From NCBI GenBank assembly GCA_016715325.1, contig JADKAL010000005.1, forward strand, positions 1 to 64,000: DNA of 64,000 bases, in the 5' to 3' direction. This document shows positions 20,213 through 29,050 of the stretch, piece after piece (within the stretch, counting starts at the first letter, position 1; every line of letters starts with the position of its first letter). Source of the stretch: Methylococcaceae bacterium. Lineage in GTDB: Bacteria > Pseudomonadota > Gammaproteobacteria > Methylococcales > Methylomonadaceae. The position numbers were made by a program, and so were the translations under genes. The notes under the pieces are model-generated. The model saw only the letters and a list, made by a program, of their open reading frames with translations, had not been told where the DNA came from and ran no database searches.

Positions 20213-20238
20213 CGTATTATGTCCCAATTAATCAATCA

Positions 20239-20988
20239 TTATCCCCGATCGCAGCCGATAGGAATCAGCCAGGAAGCCGCTGGTGTGTCATGCTTGGCAT
20301 AATTGGCTACCGGAATCTTCTCATGAATTTCAGTTTCCAGATCAACAATGCTAACCAAATAGTCATCTAAGCGGTTCTTAGTGGCTTCTGATGAATTGGG
20401 TACTACCCAGGCAATCACATGTTCATCTTGTCCACTGCCACGCACAATGACTTTCCAGAAAGCATCCGGCGTTTTAATGCCATGCGAGTGGATAAAATAA
20501 TCGTCATCTTGGATTATTGCCCCAAATCACCCCGCCAATAACCAACAATTCATCAATATCTCGGTAACATTCAACAATTTCTTCGGTCAATTCCCAGGCA
20601 CCACGGTTCATGTTAGAAGCTTGGGGCAAGATATTGGTCATCGTATTGGAGGCTGTGATGGCCGAGTCTGAATAGTCCAAATGATTTGCCGGTACTAAAT
20701 GGCCTCGGTCATAGCCATTACCATAACCTTTTGTCGAAGTCTGCTGGCATTCCGATGGCACATTCGGATTGAGATAAAACCGGCTACTGCGTTTAAAGCT
20801 GCCGGTATCACGTTGGGCGTTATACCTGAATTTAACGGCACCGCGCTTACCGCAATCAAGCCAAAGGGTGAAACCTTCGTAATCAAGTTTAAGTAAGTGG
20901 GTTTTAGTTGAAGTTACTTGCCGGACGGTTGCTCTTGAATAATGGAGCAACCCGACAATAATAATAGGATCAAAAATAGGTAAGGCAT
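20239..20988 (-). pseudogene. DNA/RNA non-specific endonuclease (NUC1 family), lipoprotein, two frameshifts
   Basis: The nuclease core has KGYGNGYDRGHLVPANH with the catalytic DRGH histidine, then TNILPQASNMNRGAW and LLVIGGVIWG. A one-base shift at the run 20520-20523 moves the end into another frame, which continues QDDDYFIHSHGIKTPDAFW and ends at 20239. At the other end a better start exists in a third frame at 20988: MPYLFLILLLLSGCSII is a lipoprotein signal with lipobox LSG|C. It joins the core if one base is restored near 20921. The corrected protein is about 249 residues, exported and probably anchored in the outer membrane. Possible roles are nutrient scavenging or degradation of extracellular DNA. 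Confidence 0.82.
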
Positions 20989-21510
20989 GTGTCCAGTTGT
21001 ACCTGAAAGATAAGGCTGGCGAATCTACCATAGATTCATTTCTTATGGTTTTGTATAAGTACAAATTAACCCGTTTTTGATGAATCACACACCTGATGAC
21101 TATATTCTTCTATTAAGCAGTTTTTCTCCTTACCTTAACTTGGATGAATCGGTTCGGACTAACCTTATTTATGGCACTTCACGGTAGGATTCATGATGAT
21201 CTCAACGGTTGTATTGATCTGCTTTATATTTCCGCCGCAACCATTTATCAAAAGATTATCGCCTAGTATCAACGGACCTAGTTTTACTTATCAATAATGC
21301 ACTATCAAAAACTGGTAAAGTTGATATTTACGATTCTAAAGTCATAGATTCGTGCCCGACTTCAACAAAAAGACACACATCTGAGCCATTGATAGTCCAT
21401 TTTTAAAACTGTGACATATACAAATTTAGTGTGCCGTGATTGTGCCGGGGATAGGCTGTTTTATAGGCTGGCAAGCGTTGCAAGTTATTGATATATTAGG
21501 GTCTATCTAA
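20989..21510. other. Gene-free stretch before the tRNA fragment
   Basis: About 520 bp without a convincing gene. It is AT-rich and full of stops on both strands. It may be the right-end region of the integrated element. Confidence 0.4.
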
Positions 21511-21567
21511 GGTGGTAACGGACTCTTAATCCATAGGTCCAGGGTTCGAGTCCCTGACGCCCCACCA
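21511..21567 (+). other. tRNA-Lys(CTT) 3' fragment, probable attachment site
   Basis: The sequence from GGACTCTTAATCC (anticodon CTT) through GGTTCGAGTCCCTGACGCC to CCCACCA is the 3' half of a tRNA-Lys gene, with a good T-arm and the CCA end. The 5' part does not form a matching acceptor stem or D-arm, and the anticodon stem has a C-A mismatch, so this is not a working tRNA. Integrative elements often leave such a 3' copy at one end, and this is probably such a site. The intact gene would then lie to the left, outside the window. Confidence 0.65.
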
Positions 21568-21614
21568 TAAAATTAAAGTCTTAGATGATTTTCACTGAGC
21601 CTTTCAAATTATAT

Positions 21615-21815
21615 CTAGTAATTTTGTCGCAGTTTTGAATTTCCAGCGTATTCTTTCAAGTGCTTCCTGGACAAGTGGGCATACCGCAAAACCATCGTCA
21701 AATCAGCCCATCCACCCAATTCTTTAAGTATATGTGGAGTACCATTTTGAACATGACAGCTTGCCCAGGTGTGTTTCAAGCCGTGCCATCGAAAATCAGA
21801 AATATCAGCTGATGT
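21615..21815 (-). pseudogene. Tyrosine integrase remnant (C-terminal end)
   Basis: Reading the minus strand from about 21815 to TAG at 21615 gives about 66 codons of a phage-type tyrosine recombinase C-terminus: FRWHGLKHTWAS (the HxxR box, with Arg replaced by Lys), HVQNGTPHILKELGGWADL, and VLRYAHLS with the nucleophile tyrosine. The rest of the gene is missing and a stop lies directly upstream. It sits 47 bp from the tRNA fragment, the usual place for an integrase. Confidence 0.8.
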
Positions 21816-21887
21816 CTAGTGAATTCCCTAGGCATGTGTCGGTCTTTCGTCGGCTAATTTCTTACAACTCAGCTATTGGCAGAACAG

Positions 21888-23195
21888 TTACTCCCAGCTC
21901 TTTAACTCGTTCAGGTAATTGCCGACAGTATGGGCGATTATTTGATGCTTTTTTTCCAATACCGAAGCCAGAATGAGAACGGCCAGACCTAAGCATATCG
22001 AAAACAACCAAGGGGCGTTGCTATAGGCATCCACCACATAGCCGCAGTAAAACAGGATGCCGCCCAGAAAATTCAATTGTCCAAGGAAGAAGGGAGCTTT
22101 TTCGCGTAATTTCAGACCGCCGATAACAACCAGAGCAAGTCCGGTCGATAATGCCAGCATCGGTGCAAACGCTTGGTCGTTCAGCAGCGCTGCGTAAACC
22201 AGGATGGTAGCCAACACAGAAGCCAGCGACCGGTAGACTTTGGCGTGATAGGCTACCTGGGTCGATAACGCGAACATCACTAAGGCAACGGGGATCATCA
22301 GGCTATATACATTGTGGGACAAACCTGCAAAATGTTGCACTGTCATCGGCCAGATCGACAAAGCGGCGAGTGTGCCTAGCCATTGTCCGAAATAAACGGT
22401 CAGCGCTGATTGTGTATAACGTTTGATATCGACAATTCCGATGGTGGCGATAATAGCGGCAACGGCTATCGCCAACCAGAAGGACATCGGATACAGCAGG
22501 CTTCTGCCGATAAGTATCAGTAACGGTAGGCTTGCCAAAGCCCGAGCGGTCACGCCTTCGACCAGTTTCATCGTGTGGTCAGACTGGAACAGCCGTTCGA
22601 TGAAGTTTATGCCGGTAAACAGTAATACAATCAAAATAGGCAAACCATAGCCTTCCCGTATCGGCAAGAGCAACACCAGGTTGCCGAGCAATGCCGTTTG
22701 CATCAGGGTTTTCACTTGACGTTTTGCCAACATGGAAAAGCTGGTGTAACTGACGGCAAGCAGCATGAAACCGGTAATCGCTAAATCGGCGGCAATCAAT
22801 GTCGGTTGGACACCGGCAAATTGCAGCCAGGAATATTCCGGTTGCGGAGCATGAACGCCTTGGATATAGGCGTACAACATCGCGCTTACTTGTGAAACCT
22901 GTACGGGCAAAAAGGCCGCACCCAAGGCGAAAAATAACCGAGCGCCGGTCCGCTCTCTCAACCAATAGTTGCACGCCAACCCGCCTGTACATAAAGCCAA
23001 TACAATCGCCAGCCCCACCCAATATCGGTAAGCGGGCAATAAATCGGCATGGCTTTGAAACATAAAGCCGATTGCGGATAGGATGATTAACAGGCAGCCT
23101 GCCCAACGCAAATAGCGAATGATTTGGCTGCTGGAAGTTTGCGGTGCGGATGTGTTCGCATCCGTGGATTCTAATTGATAATCGCTAAAATACAT
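21888..23195 (-). CDS. Polytopic membrane protein in a PspA-like operon
   Basis: Protein of 435 residues with a soluble N-terminus of about 27 residues followed by about 12 hydrophobic helices. No transporter or enzyme signature is seen, so I give no function. GGAG stands ahead of the ATG. It is the second gene after the PspA-like gene (10 bp gap, same strand) and should be co-transcribed from the sigma-54 promoter at 23962-23977. A membrane-stress role is therefore plausible, by context only. Confidence 0.75.
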   Translation of the reverse strand: MYFSDYQLESTDANTSAPQTSSSQIIRYLRWAGCLLIILSAIGFMFQSHADLLPAYRYWVGLAIVLALCTGGLACNYWLRERTGARLFFALGAAFLPVQVSQVSAMLYAYIQGVHAPQPEYSWLQFAGVQPTLIAADLAITGFMLLAVSYTSFSMLAKRQVKTLMQTALLGNLVLLLPIREGYGLPILIVLLFTGINFIERLFQSDHTMKLVEGVTARALASLPLLILIGRSLLYPMSFWLAIAVAAIIATIGIVDIKRYTQSALTVYFGQWLGTLAALSIWPMTVQHFAGLSHNVYSLMIPVALVMFALSTQVAYHAKVYRSLASVLATILVYAALLNDQAFAPMLALSTGLALVVIGGLKLREKAPFFLGQLNFLGGILFYCGYVVDAYSNAPWLFSICLGLAVLILASVLEKKHQIIAHTVGNYLNELKSWE

Positions 23196-23205
23196 GATAA
23201 TTCTC

Positions 23206-23856
23206 CTATTCGGCGGCTTGTTTGGTGGCGAGTTCTGCTAGTAACATTTTCAATTCCAATGCGCTTTCTTCCTGCACGAATTCATCGGCGAAACTGTCTT
23301 TGATGGGCGGGATCGTACCGGTCAACTCCGCGCCGATAACGGATTGTTCCCAGCGTTTAAAAATCGCTTGCGCCCCGTTTACGGGATTGATCTGTTCGGT
23401 ACGTAACGAAGATTGCAACTGAATCCGGTTTTGCCGGGCGGATAACACCTCTTTTTGGGTGTACAGAGCGTGTAACTGCGCTTGGATGTCCGTCAAATCT
23501 TGGTGGCATTGGCCGAATTGCTCCTTGGCCTTAGCAAGTTCCGGTTCGATTGCTTTTATTTGCTTTTGGACTTGAAGCAGACGTTTGACACATTCCAATG
23601 CCTTTGCTTCGTCTTGGTCTTTGCTTTTAACCGCTCGTGCCGACCAAGTTTCAGCTTGATTATTCAGATCAACCAGTTTTGATTCAAACTGTTGGATCAT
23701 TTCTTGAAGACGATGCTGGTGGATACGGGTTTTACCTTGATAAGTTTCCAATTCCTTGATAGCAACCCCGGCAACGGCTTCGTGATTTTCAAAATCGTCT
23801 GCAACATCGTCTAGCTGCGCTTTCAGGGTGAAAAAAATACGTTTTAAACTGTTCAT
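23206..23856 (-). CDS. PspA/IM30-family membrane-stress protein
   Basis: Peripheral membrane protein that stabilises damaged inner membrane. The start at 23856 (AGGAAA upstream) gives 216 residues beginning MNSLKRIFFTLKAQLDD. The upstream in-frame start used in longer open frames lacks a ribosome site. Almost the whole chain is predicted helical coiled coil (about 25-165), with the C-terminal region including IKDSFADEFVQEES. Length and layout match PspA. It is divergent from a sigma-54 activator, as pspA and pspF are in enterobacteria, but the partner gene here is a large polytopic protein rather than pspB/pspC. Confidence 0.8.
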   Translation of the reverse strand: MNSLKRIFFTLKAQLDDVADDFENHEAVAGVAIKELETYQGKTRIHQHRLQEMIQQFESKLVDLNNQAETWSARAVKSKDQDEAKALECVKRLLQVQKQIKAIEPELAKAKEQFGQCHQDLTDIQAQLHALYTQKEVLSARQNRIQLQSSLRTEQINPVNGAQAIFKRWEQSVIGAELTGTIPPIKDSFADEFVQEESALELKMLLAELATKQAAE

Positions 23857-23903
23857 ACTGTTTTCCTTTAAACGATTGGTTTTGGTAAGTTGATCGACCT
23901 GAA

Positions 23904-23931
23904 GGAACGACAAACCTAGGATTGTCGCTCC
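23904..23931. promoter_or_regulatory. 28-bp imperfect palindrome in the PspA-like leader
   Basis: GGA-CGACAA and TTGTCG-TCC arms flank a CCTAGG centre, with only a few mismatches over 28 bp. It lies between the predicted transcription start and the start codon of the PspA-like gene. It may be a repressor site or an mRNA hairpin. Confidence 0.5.
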
Positions 23932-23961
23932 CTGTTAAGATCGAGATTTCATCTATATAAA

Positions 23962-23977
23962 AGCAATACTAATGCCA
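23962..23977 (-). promoter_or_regulatory. Sigma-54 (-24/-12) promoter of the PspA-like operon
   Basis: On the minus strand TGGCATT-N4-TTGCT matches the RpoN consensus TGGCACG-N4-TTGCW with the invariant GG and GC at the correct distance. It points toward the PspA-like gene, whose start codon is about 95 bp downstream of the expected transcription start. The neighbouring activator has the GAFTGA loop needed to work with sigma-54. Confidence 0.75.
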
Positions 23978-24047
23978 ATTATTTATTTTTATAAGTATCA
24001 ATATGTTATTTGTATTGCATTTTTTAATCATAAGTTATAGTCATTTA

Positions 24048-24067
24048 ATGAATACATTGGTATACAT
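24048..24067. promoter_or_regulatory. Inverted repeat, probable activator site
   Basis: ATGAATACATTGGTATACAT has two 8-bp arms (ATGAATAC and GTATACAT, 7 of 8 matching) around ATTG. It lies about 108 bp upstream of the expected start of the sigma-54 transcript and 3 bp ahead of the activator gene. This is the normal place for an enhancer-binding-protein site that also controls the activator itself. Confidence 0.5.
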
Positions 24068-24070
24068 AGA

Positions 24071-25555
24071 ATGAACAATCTCAACGCAGAACAGTCTGCT
24101 TTTTTTGCACAAATTGCCGCGTTAGCTTTTGTCAATCCTTTCAGCCGCGAACGTGAACAAGCCGAATTGCTGGCGCTCAACCTCAAGCGGAAAGTTGTTT
24201 CGGCTGCCGGGCGAAGACAATTGTTGATCGAGAAATTGGACAGCCGTTTACTTGAAGTAAGCGGGCAGAGCGGCTTCGATATACGTCGTTATGAAGGTAA
24301 AACCCAAGAGATGATGCATTTGGCGTGGCTGGTAAAAATCATTTACGCTTATCAAGCGCGCTTCGACGATTTTATCAAGGCGCAGCAACAAGCCGGGGAT
24401 AAAGTATTGGAATTGCCGTTTGCGCGGACAATCGTCGAAGAATCGGAACGCGCAGGCTTTACCCAGCAACAAACGGCGCACACCATCGCATTGCTTTTTC
24501 AATTGCAGCGCGCATTTCGTTTTATCGACGAAGCGGTTTCCGGCTCTAGCGATGCTATGGTCGATATTCGTAAACGGCTCTGGAACAATATTTTTACCTT
24601 CAACCCGGCTTGGTATCTCAATTACTTGTGTCGGCGCATGGAAGATTTTTCCCTGTTATTGCTGGGCGAGACGGGAACGGGCAAAAGCCTTGTGGCGAAA
24701 GCGGTAGGTTGCTCGGGGTACATTCCTTTCGATGTTGCCGCTCGCCGGTTTGCGGAAAGTTTTACCGCATCTTTCAAAGCGATCAACTTGTCGCAATATT
24801 CCACTGGCGTATTGGAATCGGAATTGTTCGGTCACAAGAAAGGCGCTTTTACCGGGGCGATCGACAATCATCCCGGCTTATTCGCCAAATGCAGTAAACA
24901 CGGCTCGGTGTTTATCGACGAAATCGGCGACATCGACATTCCCATCCAGGTGAAGTTGCTGAATGTCTTACAAGACCGCATGTACAGCCCCGTCGGTAGC
25001 TACGAACAGCGCAGGTTCGAAGGCCGGGTGATTAGCGCCACCAACCGGTCTATCGAACAACTCATGGAGGCGGGACAATTCAGAAAAGATTTTTATTATC
25101 GATTATGTTCCGACGTGATTACCTTTCCGAATTTGCGCGAGCGTATCCGGCAAAACCCGGACGAACTGCGGGAGTTAATCGCCGGTTTATTGCACCGGGT
25201 TATTGAAACGCCGGAAGCTGAACTTGTCGATAGAATTGAGACTAGAATCCGTGAGGCTGTGCCTAGCACGTATCATTGGCCGGGAAATGTCAGGGAACTG
25301 GAGCAATGCATTAGGCGAATATGCATCACCGGAAACTACCAAGGGCAAGCCTTGCCGACGGTCAATCGAGCCGATACGTCTATGTTCCAATCCGATGCTG
25401 GTGGTAACTACCCGACCGCGGAACAGTTGCTGCAAAATTACTGCCGATTTCTATACGACCAACATCATAGTTATGAGACTGTTGCCAGAATCGCCGGGTT
25501 GGATAGAAGAACGGTAAAGAAGTATATTGATTTGGATGAGTATAAGAATTTTTAA
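24071..25555 (+). CDS. Sigma-54-dependent activator (AAA+), divergent from the PspA-like operon
   Basis: Enhancer-binding protein of 494 residues. A helical N-terminal region of about 165 residues has no family I recognise. The AAA+ domain follows with Walker A GETGTGKS (199-206), the sigma-54 contact loop GAFTGA (258-263), Walker B VFIDEIGD (280-287) and WPGNVRELEQ. A C-terminal helix-turn-helix lies near 465-490 (YETVARIAGLDRRTVKKY). There is no receiver domain, so control is probably by partner proteins or the N-terminal region, unlike typical NtrC-type activators. The divergent layout and the RpoN promoter make the PspA-like operon its likely target. Confidence 0.88.
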   Translation: MNNLNAEQSAFFAQIAALAFVNPFSREREQAELLALNLKRKVVSAAGRRQLLIEKLDSRLLEVSGQSGFDIRRYEGKTQEMMHLAWLVKIIYAYQARFDDFIKAQQQAGDKVLELPFARTIVEESERAGFTQQQTAHTIALLFQLQRAFRFIDEAVSGSSDAMVDIRKRLWNNIFTFNPAWYLNYLCRRMEDFSLLLLGETGTGKSLVAKAVGCSGYIPFDVAARRFAESFTASFKAINLSQYSTGVLESELFGHKKGAFTGAIDNHPGLFAKCSKHGSVFIDEIGDIDIPIQVKLLNVLQDRMYSPVGSYEQRRFEGRVISATNRSIEQLMEAGQFRKDFYYRLCSDVITFPNLRERIRQNPDELRELIAGLLHRVIETPEAELVDRIETRIREAVPSTYHWPGNVRELEQCIRRICITGNYQGQALPTVNRADTSMFQSDAGGNYPTAEQLLQNYCRFLYDQHHSYETVARIAGLDRRTVKKYIDLDEYKNF

Positions 25556-25807
25556 CGTTGTTCAAGGCGTTTACGAGCATTTCAGGCGCTTGCGACCTTT
25601 AGGTTAAAAACCATCAAGGTGCATTGGTCACGATAGTTGATTGAGCGTATAACATAACTTTTACCAAAAAGGCACACAGCAAACACGTCGATTTTGTAAA
25701 AGAAGCGACCATCGCCCTGCGTCTTTTGTGCTGATATTTTGCTAAAGAACGAATCAATCGTATTAAGTTAAACTAATCCGCCCCGTCTTAATGTTTGACT
25801 TTCAGGA

Positions 25808-26134
25808 GTGAAAATACCGCTTACAACAACGCCAAGTTTTGAAGGTAAGCGGATAACGAAATATTGTGGAATTGTTGCCGGTGAGGCCATTCTTGGTGCA
25901 AATTTGTTTAAAGACCTCTTCGCCGGTATTCGGGATATGGTTGGCTGGCGCTCGGCAACATATGAACGCGAACTGCAACGCGCCCGTGACATTGCGCTGC
26001 AAGAACTTCAACAGCGAGTTCATGAACTCGTAGCAAACGCTATTGACGGTGTAGACCCCGATTATCAGGTGCTCGATCAAGGGAACCGTATACTCATGGT
26101 TTCAGCCAGCGGGACTGCCGTTGTTATCGAATAA
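25808..26134 (+). CDS. YbjQ/UPF0145 family protein
   Basis: Small conserved protein of 108 residues with [21 protein letters not shown] at the N-terminus, [18 protein letters not shown] in the middle and [12 protein letters not shown] at the end, all typical of this family, which forms pentameric beta barrels of unknown role. The only standard start in frame is the GTG at 25808, directly overlapping AGGAG. That leaves almost no spacing, so the real start may be a few codons downstream. Confidence 0.85.
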   Translation: MKIPLTTTPSFEGKRITKYCGIVAGEAILGANLFKDLFAGIRDMVGWRSATYERELQRARDIALQELQQRVHELVANAIDGVDPDYQVLDQGNRILMVSASGTAVVIE

Positions 26135-26169
26135 ATTCGCTGGCGAATCCTCTATCGGTTAGTATCCAA

Positions 26170-26610
26170 TTAACTAGCGATTGGGCCGATTGCCGGATGG
26201 CCACCTCTTTTAAGCGATATAGCTGATTTGTTGCTGATGAGTTTTTCAACCGCTAATACAACGGATTCTTTGTCCGAAGGTATTTCTTTGATTAGTTTGT
26301 TAATGGTTATCGATCCGTTTGCCGATAGATACGCCAAAATAGCGTCTGATGCTATAGCTACAGGATCGGGTGTTGTAGCAGCTTTTTCGGTTAGTTTTGC
26401 TTTTGGTTTCCTAGTATTCGTTTTCGGTTTAGATGTTGACTTTGGCGTTGGGATTGTTGAACGGTTTACAGAAGGTGCTTCCTCTGCTTTGGTAATATTT
26501 TTATAGGAAACTTGTTTAGATGAACGATTGGCGGCAATTTCGTCGCCGACAATTGCATAGAATGTGTAAGCAGCAAATGCAGCAACCATTGATAAAGAGA
26601 TTTCAAGCAT
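26170..26610 (-). CDS. Hypothetical membrane-anchored protein with Lys/Pro/Thr-rich linker
   Basis: 146 residues. A single N-terminal membrane helix (about 1-22) is followed by a low-complexity linker rich in Lys, Pro and Thr (about 45-80). A compact C-terminal domain (about 85-146) follows, with the helix pattern of a small winged-helix-like fold (ILAYLSANGSITINKLIKE, then VVLAVEKLISNKSAISLKR). I do not recognise the family and give no function. AGGAATAA lies ahead of the ATG. It stands alone on the minus strand. Confidence 0.6.
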   Translation of the reverse strand: MLEISLSMVAAFAAYTFYAIVGDEIAANRSSKQVSYKNITKAEEAPSVNRSTIPTPKSTSKPKTNTRKPKAKLTEKAATTPDPVAIASDAILAYLSANGSITINKLIKEIPSDKESVVLAVEKLISNKSAISLKRGGHPAIGPIAS

Positions 26611-26664
26611 GGATTATTCCTGTGTTTTATTATTTTATTTTTTAGGTTAACAATAATTATGACA

Positions 26665-26775
26665 TTAAAACAACGCAGTGTCCTGTCGTAATTCACCGAA
26701 ATAAGGGTTCTTTAACGATAATTGACGCAGGAAATCAAACTCCGAAATACAAAAATCATCAAACAGCCGTCGCAT
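26665..26775 (-). CDS. Possible 36-residue protein
   Basis: ATG at 26775, preceded at an ideal distance by AAGGAG, opens 36 codons (starting MRRLFDDFCISEFDFL, ending GELRQDTALF) and stops at 26665. The strong ribosome site is the main support; the peptide is acidic/aromatic with no signal or membrane segment. No known family is recognised. Confidence 0.42.
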   Translation of the reverse strand: MRRLFDDFCISEFDFLRQLSLKNPYFGELRQDTALF

Positions 26776-26881
26776 AAAATCTCCTTCTTTTAATCAGACT
26801 TGTCGTCGAGGTCGTTTGTTTTTTATATTATTAATAAGGACTATGTAAGCAATCACAGAGTTGTTTACAAAAGGTAAGAAG

Positions 26882-28168
26882 CTATTTTAGCGGTAGTTCT
26901 CTTTGTGTCTGTCCGGTATAAAGCTGTCTAGGGCGACCGATCTTTTGCTCGGGGTCGGCGATCATTTCGTCCCAATGCGAAATCCACCCGATGGTGCGGC
27001 CCATTGCAAAAATGGCGGTGAACATTTTGCTTGGAATACCCAAGGCATGTAAGACGATGCCGGAATAAAAATCGACATTCGGATAAAGTTTTTTACTAAT
27101 AAAATAGTCGTCTTCCAAGGCGATACGTTCCAGTTCCATCGCCAGTTTAAACAACTTGTCATCATGCAAGCCAAGCTCGGATAACACTTCATGGCAGGTT
27201 TCTCGCATGATCTTTGCGCGGGGATCGTAATTTTTATAAACGCGATGACCGAAGCCCATCAAACGGAACGGATCGTTTTTATCCTTGGCTTTATTAATGT
27301 AAAGCCCGATACGAGAGACATCGTCGATTTCAAGCAACATGTTCAGTACGGCTTCATTCGCTCCGCCGTGCGCGGCACCCCAAAGACATGCGATTCCCGC
27401 CGTAATACAAGCAAAGGGATTTGCTCCGCTTGAACCCGCTAGACGTACGGTCGAAGTCGATGCATTTTGTTCGTGGTCGGCATGAAGTATGAGTATACGG
27501 TCTAGCGCTTTAACGAGTACCGGGTTAGGCTCGAATTCATCGCAGGGTGTCGCCAACATCATTCGCATGAAGTTTTCTACATAATTCAGCTTGTTTTTCG
27601 GGTACATGAAAGGCAATCCCGTACTGTATTTGTGGCACATGGCTACAATGGTCGGGACCTTAGCAATCAGTCGAATAGCACACATGAGGCGATCTTCTTT
27701 GGAATGAATATCCATCGCATCATGATAAAAAGCGGATAAGGCTCCGACAACGCCTACCATGATGGCCATCGGATGGGCATCGCGTCTGAATCCCCGGAAG
27801 AAAAGATTAACCTGATCGTGCACCATAGTATGCATGGTGATGTTATGTTCGAAAGTTGAAAGCTCGGCTTTGTCCGGTAGTTCGCCGTGCAACAGTAAAT
27901 AACATACTTCCAGGAAAGTTGAGTGCTCCGCGAGTTGTTCGATGGGATAGCCGCGATACAACAAAATGCCCGCTTCACCGTCGATATACGTTATAGCGGA
28001 ACTGCAACTTGCCGTTGAGGTGAAGCCGGGGTCGTAGGTAAACATACCGGTGTGCTTGTACAAACTTTGCACATCCAACACATTGGGACCGGTGGAGCCT
28101 GCTAAGACAGGTAATTCACAGAGCGTTTGTTCGTTTTCGATTAATTTTAGGCTGCGTGTATTAGTCAT
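26882..28168 (-). CDS. gltA: Citrate synthase
   Basis: Condenses acetyl-CoA and oxaloacetate to citrate at the entry of the TCA cycle. The start at 28168 ([19 protein letters not shown] upstream) gives 428 residues, the length of the hexameric, NADH-sensitive type II enzyme of Gram-negatives. Typical regions include [35 protein letters not shown] (active-site His region), [13 protein letters not shown] and [16 protein letters not shown] with the catalytic His. The enzyme is intact. It lies downstream of eda in a minus-strand block of central-carbon genes, with a 61-bp gap to eda. Confidence 0.97.
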   Translation of the reverse strand: MTNTRSLKLIENEQTLCELPVLAGSTGPNVLDVQSLYKHTGMFTYDPGFTSTASCSSAITYIDGEAGILLYRGYPIEQLAEHSTFLEVCYLLLHGELPDKAELSTFEHNITMHTMVHDQVNLFFRGFRRDAHPMAIMVGVVGALSAFYHDAMDIHSKEDRLMCAIRLIAKVPTIVAMCHKYSTGLPFMYPKNKLNYVENFMRMMLATPCDEFEPNPVLVKALDRILILHADHEQNASTSTVRLAGSSGANPFACITAGIACLWGAAHGGANEAVLNMLLEIDDVSRIGLYINKAKDKNDPFRLMGFGHRVYKNYDPRAKIMRETCHEVLSELGLHDDKLFKLAMELERIALEDDYFISKKLYPNVDFYSGIVLHALGIPSKMFTAIFAMGRTIGWISHWDEMIADPEQKIGRPRQLYTGQTQRELPLK

Positions 28169-28229
28169 AAAATCTCTCTCACTCAAGGCTATATCTTTAG
28201 GTTACCACGATACTTTGAAATAGCTAATG

Positions 28230-28871
28230 CTAGTGGGCGTTTGTAATCGCTTGCCGAGCTAACTCAGTCACTTTCGACCAATTTTTTTCTGTTACCACGG
28301 ACTGAGGCGCTAACCAGGAACCGCCGACGCAAGCAACATTAGGCAATTGCAAATAGTCTTTATAATTACCGGGGGAAATGCCGCCGGTCGGGCAAAACGT
28401 AATTTGCGGAAAGGGACCTGAGATGGCTTGCAGCATCGGAATGCCACCTGCAGCTTCCGCTGGGAAAAACTTGAAGTGATCGAGTCCGTATTCCATACCC
28501 AACATCAGTTCCGACAAAGTCGCAATACCTGGGATAAGCGCAATTTGGCTATTTATTGCAGCGTCCAAAAGCGATGGGGTCAGCCCCGGACTGATTGCAA
28601 AGACCGCGCCCGCCTCTTGCGCAGCTTGGAGTTGAGCTGGATTGGCAATAGTACCGGCGCCTACAATGGCGCCTTCAACGTGTTGACTGATTAGTTTGAT
28701 GGCTTCTAATGCAATCGGTGTTCGCAAAGTAATTTCCAGCACCTTGATGCCCCCTTCGACCAAGGCTTTTGCAAGCGGAACGGCATCGTCCAGATTTTTG
28801 ATGACCATAACGGGCATAACAGGTCCTGCATTCAGCACGTCTTTCGGTTGGATTTTCCAGTTGTTTTGCAT
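28230..28871 (-). CDS. eda: KDPG aldolase (2-dehydro-3-deoxyphosphogluconate aldolase)
   Basis: Cleaves KDPG to pyruvate and glyceraldehyde-3-phosphate in the Entner-Doudoroff pathway. It has 213 residues, the standard length. The Schiff-base lysine is in HFKFFPAEAAGG (K134) and the conserved glutamate is in VLEITLRT (E46). CPTGGIS near the C-terminus binds phosphate. It lies downstream of edd (179-bp gap, same strand) and upstream of gltA, so the block links sugar breakdown to the TCA cycle. Confidence 0.96.
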   Translation of the reverse strand: MQNNWKIQPKDVLNAGPVMPVMVIKNLDDAVPLAKALVEGGIKVLEITLRTPIALEAIKLISQHVEGAIVGAGTIANPAQLQAAQEAGAVFAISPGLTPSLLDAAINSQIALIPGIATLSELMLGMEYGLDHFKFFPAEAAGGIPMLQAISGPFPQITFCPTGGISPGNYKDYLQLPNVACVGGSWLAPQSVVTEKNWSKVTELARQAITNAH

Positions 28872-29050
28872 AATAGGCCAAGTTCTCGTCTAAAAATTAA
28901 ATAAATTCTTGTATATAGATATTTGTTTACAGCGTTTTCTAAAGCATTAAGTAAGTTCGATAAGTTCGACTAGATGATCTTTAAAATGTTCATGCTCAGT
29001 AGGTTTAATGTCTTAGGATACTCCCTGAGTTGAGTTCGTGCGCATAACAA

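Noticed and set aside
21500-21567. Complete tRNA-Lys gene
   Set aside because: The 5' acceptor strand and D-arm do not match and the anticodon stem has a mismatch; only the 3' part is tRNA-like.
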